A program made the translations under genes and the position numbers. A stretch of DNA of 64,000 nt from CAWBCR01 sp963787375 (lineage in GTDB: Bacteria; Chloroflexota; Anaerolineae; Aggregatilineales; UBA3940): the NCBI GenBank assembly GCA_963787375.1, contig CAWBCR010000022.1, positions 1-64,000 of the forward strand, given 5' to 3'. The notes below the pieces were generated by a model that saw only the letters and a list, made by a program, of their open reading frames with translations, was not told where the DNA came from and did not search any database. Shown in pieces: positions 58,895 to 64,000 of the stretch (positions are counted from its first letter, which is position 1; each line of letters starts with the position of its first letter).

Positions 58895-59668
58895 ATGGCA
58901 GATGACAACAAGCACACCGTACAGGAACAGTTCGGGGCCAGCGCCGCGCAGTACGTCACCAGCGCGCTGCATGCCCACGGCGACAGCCTCGCCCGGCTGG
59001 TCGCACTTACAGACCCGCAGCCAGGCTGGCGCGTCCTCGACATCGCCACAGGCGGCGGGCATACCGCGCTGGCGTTCGCGCCGCATGTGCGGAGCGTCAC
59101 CGCCGGGGACCTGACCCATCAGATGCTGCTGGCCGCGCGAGGGCACATCACCGACAGCGGCGCGTCGCCGGTAAGCTACTGCCAGCATGCCGCCGAGCAG
59201 CTTCCCTTTGCCGATGCGGCCTTCGACTGCGTCACGTGCCGCATCGCGCCGCACCATTTCGTCAGCGTTACTGACTTTGTACACGAGTTGGTGCGGGTGC
59301 TAAAGCCGGGCGGCCTGCTGGCCGTCGCCGACAACGTCGTGAGCGGCGAGCCGGCGATTGCACAGTTCGTAAACGCGCTTGAGAAGCTGCGCGACCCATC
59401 ACATAACTGGGCGTATGCGCTTGAAGACTGGGAGACGTTTTTCTTTTCGGCGGGCCTGACTCTGCTGCACCGCGAGACGTTTCAGAAGACCGTTGACTTT
59501 GACGACTGGGCGGGGCGGATGCGCGTGCGGGGCGACGACTTGACGCGGCTTCGCGCCCTGCTCGCGCAGGCTCCAAAGGCTCCGCGCGCGTGGCTTGACG
59601 TCACGCAGATTGGCGTGCGCCTGACCTTCAAACTGACCGAGGGGATCGTCGTGGGGCGGAAGCAGTAG
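58895..59668 (+). CDS. Class I SAM-dependent methyltransferase (UbiE-like)
   Basis: ATG 58895 begins a 257-residue enzyme with motif I VLDIATGGGHTALAFA, GDLTHQMLLAAR, FDCVTCRIAPHHF and LVRVLKPGGLLAVADNV. It resembles the UbiE/arsenite-methyltransferase group but lacks the cysteines of arsenic enzymes. The frame is open into queG only because of the indel near 58802. The acceptor is unknown. Confidence 0.82.
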   Translation: MADDNKHTVQEQFGASAAQYVTSALHAHGDSLARLVALTDPQPGWRVLDIATGGGHTALAFAPHVRSVTAGDLTHQMLLAARGHITDSGASPVSYCQHAAEQLPFADAAFDCVTCRIAPHHFVSVTDFVHELVRVLKPGGLLAVADNVVSGEPAIAQFVNALEKLRDPSHNWAYALEDWETFFFSAGLTLLHRETFQKTVDFDDWAGRMRVRGDDLTRLRALLAQAPKAPRAWLDVTQIGVRLTFKLTEGIVVGRKQ

Positions 59669-59672
59669 CGCG

Positions 59673-59915
59673 CTACGATGCCAGGCATCGTTCGACGGCA
59701 GTCCGCAGCGTCGCAGCCGACGCGGGGGCAATCAGCGTGCCGTCTACGCTGACCGCGGGCGACGAGTCACACGCGTCGAGGCAGTCGACTTCGGCAACGA
59801 TCAGCCGGGGGCCGTACCGTTCACGCAGCGCAGCCAACTCAACGCGCATTTCAGGGCCACTCTCGGCGCAGGTCAGGCAGATCGAGCAAACCATGAGCAG
59901 TACGTGCTGGGACAT
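59673..59915 (-). CDS. Small thioredoxin-like 2Fe-2S ferredoxin
   Basis: The 80-residue protein has Cys pairs CSICLTC at residues 10-16 and CLDACDSSP in the second half. This is the pattern of the thioredoxin-like 2Fe-2S ferredoxin (NuoE/Hox-type) fold. ATG 59915 has GAGGAGG upstream; the longer open frame beyond it is not coding. It is convergent with the methyltransferase, with four bases between stops. The electron partner is unknown. Confidence 0.75.
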   Translation of the reverse strand: MSQHVLLMVCSICLTCAESGPEMRVELAALRERYGPRLIVAEVDCLDACDSSPAVSVDGTLIAPASAATLRTAVERCLAS

Positions 59916-60059
59916 GGCCGCCTCCTCGACACGTGTATGAGACCACCATAGTCCCATCCGCACGAGTTTGTCAAGTTGCCCGCCAGTCGCAACGCGGACA
60001 GTGGCCTGTGCGTATACAGCGAAGAGGGACAGGCAGCCAGGAATAGCCATTTTGGACTG

Positions 60060-60088
60060 TTGAAGCCGCCCTGACAACACGATAAAAT
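60060..60088 (+). promoter_or_regulatory. Sigma-70 promoter
   Basis: TTGAAG (60060-60065) and TAAAAT (60083-60088) are 17 bases apart, about 40 bases before ATG 60129. Confidence 0.6.
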
Positions 60089-60128
60089 GATCTCGTGCCC
60101 ACATTCAGGGTATAGGAGGGTGACTCGA

Positions 60129-60512
60129 ATGGACATTTCGGAATCGAGGCGCTGGGGATTGGTGCTGGATATCCTGGCCGACATGGCTGATGTCGAGCGA
60201 CAGGTCGTAGTGCAGGGTGTGCGCCCTGCCAGCTTCGTGCCGGATGAGCTGCTCGACCGCTGGTACGACACGTTTCAGGGCGGGCATGGCATGCAGCAGA
60301 CCGGCGTGTCGGAGGACCTGCTGGGTGTGCTGCTCGACTTTGACTACAACCTTGAAGACCTGATGGACATTGTGCCGCAGGATGCGCCCGATCGCGAGAA
60401 CTACATCCGCAATGACGCGGCCTGGCGTGCGATCCGGGAGTTGGCCGACTGGACTCTGACACGCATCATCGAGGCCAGCATGCCCGAACAGGAGACGTTC
60501 AGCACGAACTAG
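60129..60512 (+). CDS. Hypothetical small acidic protein
   Basis: This 127-residue soluble protein has mostly helical, acidic sequence (MDISESRRWGLVLDILADM, LLGVLLDFDYNLEDLMDIVP). I recognise no family. AGGAGGGTGA eight bases before ATG 60129, a good promoter and a terminator at 60544 show that it is a real single-gene unit. Confidence 0.7.
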   Translation: MDISESRRWGLVLDILADMADVERQVVVQGVRPASFVPDELLDRWYDTFQGGHGMQQTGVSEDLLGVLLDFDYNLEDLMDIVPQDAPDRENYIRNDAAWRAIRELADWTLTRIIEASMPEQETFSTN

Positions 60513-60543
60513 CGCGGTTCGTTCCATCCACGCAGGCGCTCTG

Positions 60544-60577
60544 AGGGCGAGACGCAACGTGCTCGCCCTTTTATTTT
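60544..60577 (+). terminator. Intrinsic terminator
   Basis: Arms AGGGCGAG (60544-60551) and CTCGCCCT (60562-60569) are followed by TTTATTTT, 32 bases after the hypothetical gene. Confidence 0.88.
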
Positions 60578-60633
60578 CGGCCGGATTCGCTATCATGTGA
60601 AGGCTCGAATACCAAGTGAGGGGATTTCGCCAC

Positions 60634-62029
60634 ATGACGCGATCCGCACCGACCACCTATAACATCCGCACCTGGGGCTGCCAGATGAACGAGGCCGACT
60701 CTGCAGCGGCTGGCCAGCGAGCTGGAGCGGCTGGGCCTGCGCTACACCGACGATGCTGACGGGGCCGACGTGATCGTGCTGAACACGTGTGTCGTGCGGC
60801 AGAGCGCCGAAGACCGCGTGTATGGCCGCCTGGGGCAGCTCAAGGTGCTGAAAGCAGCGAATCCGCACAAGATCATCGGGCTGATGGGCTGCCTGGTAGG
60901 CGTCCGCGATCCGCTGCCGCTGCGGCAGCGCTTCCCGTTTGTGGATGTCTTTCTGCCACCCAGCGAGCCGGCCCCGATGGTCGATTTCCTGAAGGATATG
61001 GGGCTTGAGCAGGAAGTTGTCGCGCTGCAAGCTGAAGAACGGGCGCTGCGCGAGGCCTTGCAGGACGGCGACCTGGTTATTCCCGCGCACGAGCGCGGCA
61101 GCCTGGTCAGCGCGCATGTGCCGGTGGTGTATGGCTGCTCGCACGCGTGTTCTTTCTGCGTCATCCCCTTCCGGCGCGGTGTCGAGCGCAGCCGGAGCGT
61201 GGGCGAGATTGTGGCTGAGGTGCGTGCACTGGCCGCGCAGGGCGTGAAAGAGATCACCCTGCTGGGCCAGATCGTCGACCGTTATGGCAAAGACATCGCC
61301 GATGGGCCGGATCTGGCCGACCTGCTGCGCGTGGTGCACGGCGTGGACGGCATCGAACGCGTGCGCTTCCTGACCTCGCACCCGAACTGGATGACCGACC
61401 GTCTGCTCGGCACGGTTGCCGAGCTGCCAAAGGTGATGCCGCACATCGAGGTGCCGATCCAGGCCGGCGATGACGCCGTGCTCGAAGCAATGAAGCGAGG
61501 CTATACGCAACAGCAGTATCGCGACCTCGTGGCGCGCATCCGCGAGCGCATTCCAGGAGTAGCCATCCACACCGACATTATCGTCGGCTTCCCCGGCGAG
61601 ACCGAAGCGCAGTTCATGCAGACCTACCGCGTGCTCGAAGACCTGAGGCTCGACAAGGCGCACCTGGCGATGTACTCGCCGCGCCCCAAGACCGTCTCCG
61701 AGCGGACGATGGCCGACGACGTGCCTGCTGGGGAGAAAAAACGCCGCCTGCAGGTGCTCGACGAGCTGCAGAACCGCATCATCAGCGAGATCAATGCCCG
61801 GTTCCTGGGCCAAACGGTCGAAGTGCTGGTCGAAGACGAGCACAGGGGCAAGTGGCGAGGGCGCACGCCGCAGAACAAGCTGGTGTTCTTTCAAGACAAC
61901 GCCAACTGGCGCGGCAAGATTGTCGAGGTGGAGATCACCTGGACCGGGCCGTACAGCATGCAGGCCAGGCTGCCCGGAAGCACCGCCGCCGCGCCCGCCG
62001 ACGACCTGATTGTTATCGCCGCCGACTGA
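60634..62029 (+). CDS. miaB: MiaB-family tRNA methylthiotransferase, extra base near 60704
   Basis: This radical SAM methylthiotransferase has about 464 residues. The N-terminal cluster domain (TWGCQMNEADS, VLNTCVV, GLMGCLVG) is split by one extra base near 60704. The radical SAM motif CSHACSFC, SHPNWMTDRLL, IVGFPGETEAQF and a C-terminal TRAM domain (LVEDEHRGKWRGRTPQNKLVFF) follow. MiaB adds a methylthio group to i6A37 of tRNAs. Related MtaB and RimO also exist, but the QMNEADS opening favours MiaB. ATG 60634 follows a GAGGGG site. Confidence 0.87.
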
Positions 62030-62056
62030 GCAGCACACCCGGCAGGGAGATGTGAC

Positions 62057-62677
62057 GTGCATGTTCTGTTTCTCATCCGGCACGCGCAGAATGACTACGT
62101 TCGCAGCGGGATTCTGGCCGGCTGGACGCCCGGCGTGCACCTCAACGACGAGGGCCGTCGGCAGGCTGAGGCACTGGGCGAGAGACTTGCAGACGCCAAG
62201 TTCCAGGCAGTATACTCTAGTCCGTTAGAACGGGCTGTGGAGACAGCCGAAGCGATTATCACCCACCACGCCGAGATTGAGCTTCAGGTTGAGAACGACC
62301 TCGGCGAGGTGCATTATGGCGACTGGCAGGGCAAGCGGCTTCGCAAACTTGCCCGGACCCGCCTGTGGCAGGTGGTGCAGAACTACCCCAGTGGCGCGCG
62401 CTTCCCGAACGGCGAATGTCTGCGAGAGATGCAGTTCAGGGTTGTGGGCGCGCTGGAACGCATCGCCGAGCAGAATCCCGGCAGCACCGTGGCCGTTGTC
62501 TCCCACTCAGATGTCATCAAGGCGGTGGTTGCTCACTACTGCGGCATGCACCTGGACCTGTTTCAAAGGATCATTATCTCGCCGGCGTCGATATCCATCA
62601 TCGCGCTGGAACGTCTGGGGCCCCGCATTGTGCGCCTTAACGACACCAGTCATCTTGACAATCTGAAGCAGGACTGA
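62057..62677 (+). CDS. Histidine phosphatase (phosphoglycerate-mutase-like)
   Basis: The 206-residue protein has the catalytic RHAQND in FLIRHAQNDYV (usual RHG/RHA), SSPLERAVETAEAI, LGEVHYGDWQG and VVSHSDVIKAVVAHY. It matches the MSMEG_4193-type phosphatase that accompanies DUF3090 and SCO1664 genes in Actinobacteria. The substrate is unknown. GTG 62057 has GGGAGATG upstream. It is the first of three co-directional genes to the right edge. Confidence 0.85.
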   Translation: MHVLFLIRHAQNDYVRSGILAGWTPGVHLNDEGRRQAEALGERLADAKFQAVYSSPLERAVETAEAIITHHAEIELQVENDLGEVHYGDWQGKRLRKLARTRLWQVVQNYPSGARFPNGECLREMQFRVVGALERIAEQNPGSTVAVVSHSDVIKAVVAHYCGMHLDLFQRIIISPASISIIALERLGPRIVRLNDTSHLDNLKQD

Positions 62678-62715
62678 GCCACCGCGATCCCCACCCTACC
62701 TGTGAAAAGGTGAGT

Positions 62716-63250
62716 ATGCCTGAAGAATTCGAACTCAGCCCTGCTGATATTGTAACAATCGGCACGATTGGCCCGCTAGGCCAGCGCGTATTTCATCTGC
62801 AGGCCAAACAGGGTGACACGCTGCTAACAGTCCTTATCGAGAAGGTGCAGGCGGCAGCCATCTCCGAAAGCATCGCAAAGGTGCTGGAGGAGATCCACAG
62901 AGAGTATGAGCTTGAGACGCCCGAACCGGACCTGACTGCAATGGATCTCGACCTTCAAGAGCCGATCCTGCCGTTGTTCCGCGTGGGGCAGATTGGACTG
63001 GGCTACGACCACGAGAATGACCTGTTGATGCTGATCGTCAGCGAGTTGCTGCCGGACGAAGAAGCGGGCGATCCCGCGCCTCGCGCGCATTGGAGCCACG
63101 CGCTCACAGATGCGCGCGTTGGCTGCCCACGCCGGTGAGGTCGTGGCGGCGGGTAGGCCCATCTGCGGGAACTGCGGACAGCCAATCGACCCCGAAGGGC
63201 ACTTCTGCCCCAAGAGCAACGGTCACCGAAAGCCGGTTTCGTGGGCGTAA
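62716..63250 (+). CDS. DUF3090-family protein, one-base break near 63087
   Basis: The first frame gives FELSPADIVTIGTIGPLGQRVFHLQAKQGD and FRVGQIGLGYDHENDLLMLIV, the DUF3090 core. It goes astray after AGDPAPR. In the next frame the family C terminus continues (ATRSQMRALAAHAGEVV and a zinc ribbon CGNCGQPIDPEGHFCPKSNGH) to 63250, about 177 residues joined. AAGGTGAG precedes ATG 62716. The function is unknown; the conserved neighbours are a histidine phosphatase and a SCO1664-type kinase-like protein. Confidence 0.82.
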
Positions 63251-63268
63251 GCCGGCCACCGAAAGCTT

Positions 63269-64000
63269 ATGAGCCACATCCCCGACGATTCTCCCGGTAT
63301 TTCCTTTGAGCAGGCGCTTGATCTCCTGAATAGTGGCAAGCTGATCGAGACGCATGGCCTGCTGCCGTGGGGCTCCAACTACACGTTCTTGATAGGTGTC
63401 AGCGACGGACAGCTTGAAGCGCTGGCGGTGTACAAGCCACAGCGCGGCGAGCGCCCATTGTGGGACTTCCCCGACGGGACGCTGTGCAAGCGCGAAGTCG
63501 CCGCTTACGTGATCAGCGAGGCGTTGGGCTGGCGTATTGTGCCGCCTACTGTCCTGCGCGATGGGTCGCAGGGCATGGGCAGCCTCCAATTGTTTGTCCC
63601 GCACGATCCCGAGCAGAACTACTTCACCTTCGACAAGAGTTATTTGCCACAGCTTGCGCGTATCGCGCTGTTCGACCACATCATCAACAACGCGGACCGC
63701 AAAGGCGGCCACTGCCTGCTCGACGAGGCAGGCAACATCTGGGCTATCGACCACGGAGTGTGCTTCCATGCCCAGCCCAAGCTGCGCACGGTCATCTGGG
63801 ATTTTGCCGGGGACAGGATCCCGAACGAGCTGCTGGTCGACGTAGGTCAGATGTGCGAGACGCTTGAGGGCGGTGAGCTGGTCGACCAGCTCAAGCCGTT
63901 GTTGAGCGCTGACGAGATCGACGCGCTGCGCGTCCGGACCGGGCGGCTGTCGCAGACAGGCAAGTTCCCGGAGACGGGACCCGGTCGCAGCTATCCCTGG
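63269..64000 (+). CDS. SCO1664-family kinase-like protein (3' partial)
   Basis: The frame starts at ATG 63269 and is still open at the window end (244 codons, probably only a few missing). It shows a PI3/4-kinase-like fold: LLPWGSNYTFLIGV, AVYKPQRGERPLWDFP (ATP Lys), FDHIINNADRKGGHCLL (catalytic loop) and WAIDHGVCFH (metal Asp). The family is described as SCO1664, earlier called phosphatidylinositol kinase, and occurs next to DUF3090 and a histidine phosphatase. The phospho-acceptor is unknown. Confidence 0.82.
   Translation, partial: MSHIPDDSPGISFEQALDLLNSGKLIETHGLLPWGSNYTFLIGVSDGQLEALAVYKPQRGERPLWDFPDGTLCKREVAAYVISEALGWRIVPPTVLRDGSQGMGSLQLFVPHDPEQNYFTFDKSYLPQLARIALFDHIINNADRKGGHCLLDEAGNIWAIDHGVCFHAQPKLRTVIWDFAGDRIPNELLVDVGQMCETLEGGELVDQLKPLLSADEIDALRVRTGRLSQTGKFPETGPGRSYPW

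Noticed and set aside
60593..62140. 515-codon open frame antisense to miaB
   Set aside because: It is a high-GC shadow of miaB with His/Gln/Leu-rich composition and no domain pattern. miaB on the plus strand has all catalytic motifs.

Overview
This 64 kb window is high-GC, gene-dense bacterial chromosome. It fits a member of the Chloroflexota (Anaerolineae-like), with moderate confidence. Supporting features are the Thr/Pro-rich low-complexity linkers in secreted proteins, an EF-G2-type factor with a variant P-loop, a split glycine dehydrogenase (gcvPA/gcvPB), secreted C39-like/TPR proteins, SH3/glycoside-hydrolase-like proteins, and a histidine phosphatase-DUF3090-SCO1664 trio otherwise known to me mainly from Actinobacteria. 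There is no phage, transposon, CRISPR array or rRNA. One tRNA (Val, anticodon TAC) is present. Consensus sigma-70 promoters (TTGACA-17/18-TATAAT types) and clean intrinsic terminators are easy to see.

Layout. 1-8182: a secreted glycoside-hydrolase-like protein, a membrane protein and a response regulator on the minus strand; then DapA-family aldolase, carboxylate-amine ligase, DM13 protein and methyltransferase on plus; then PrsW, PHP and a flippase-like membrane protein on minus. 8260-12970: sensor kinase/response regulator pair, FHA protein, tandem-HTH regulator and TPR protein. 13050-16722: EF-G2 divergent from tryptophanase. 16909-24742: two tandem C39-like/TPR membrane proteins, then a tightly packed murJ-methyltransferase-thioredoxin-methyltransferase-phosphatase run and an AMMECR1 protein. 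25938-35950: homoserine kinase, transaldolase, VOC, epimerase, methyltransferase, degenerate-NUDIX/APH kinase, FAH hydrolase, cysteine-rich ferredoxin, argS, dcd and tRNA-Val. 36055-41492: SH3/glycoside-hydrolase-like protein, then the glycine cleavage operon gcvH-gcvPA-gcvPB under a tandem glycine riboswitch with its own terminator. 41638-45095: TPR, tgt, uppP and a substrate-binding lipoprotein. 45102-52563 (minus): uvrA, a ClpA-like ATPase joined to a release-factor-2-like module, a PIG-L deacetylase and a metallo-hydrolase. 52883-64000: AarF/UbiB kinase, esterase-like lipoprotein, GltD/NfnB oxidoreductase, HugZ-like protein, queG, methyltransferase, 2Fe-2S protein, miaB, and the phosphatase-DUF3090-SCO1664 cluster, which runs off the end.

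The most unusual object is the 991-residue reading frame at 46636-49611. It has two AAA+ modules of ClpA/ClpB type followed by a domain clearly related to RF2 that has lost both the GGQ peptidyl-hydrolase motif and the SPF codon-reading motif. It looks like an unfoldase tethered to a non-hydrolytic ribosome A-site binder, and could be an undescribed ribosome or nascent-chain quality-control factor.

A caution applies throughout. At least 17 single-base frame breaks interrupt otherwise well-conserved genes, and about 14 of them are one-base insertions. This is the pattern of sequencing error rather than gene decay, so I annotate these genes as whole CDSs and give the break points. One such break creates a false queG-methyltransferase fusion, and the same possibility must be tested for the Clp-RF2 fusion.
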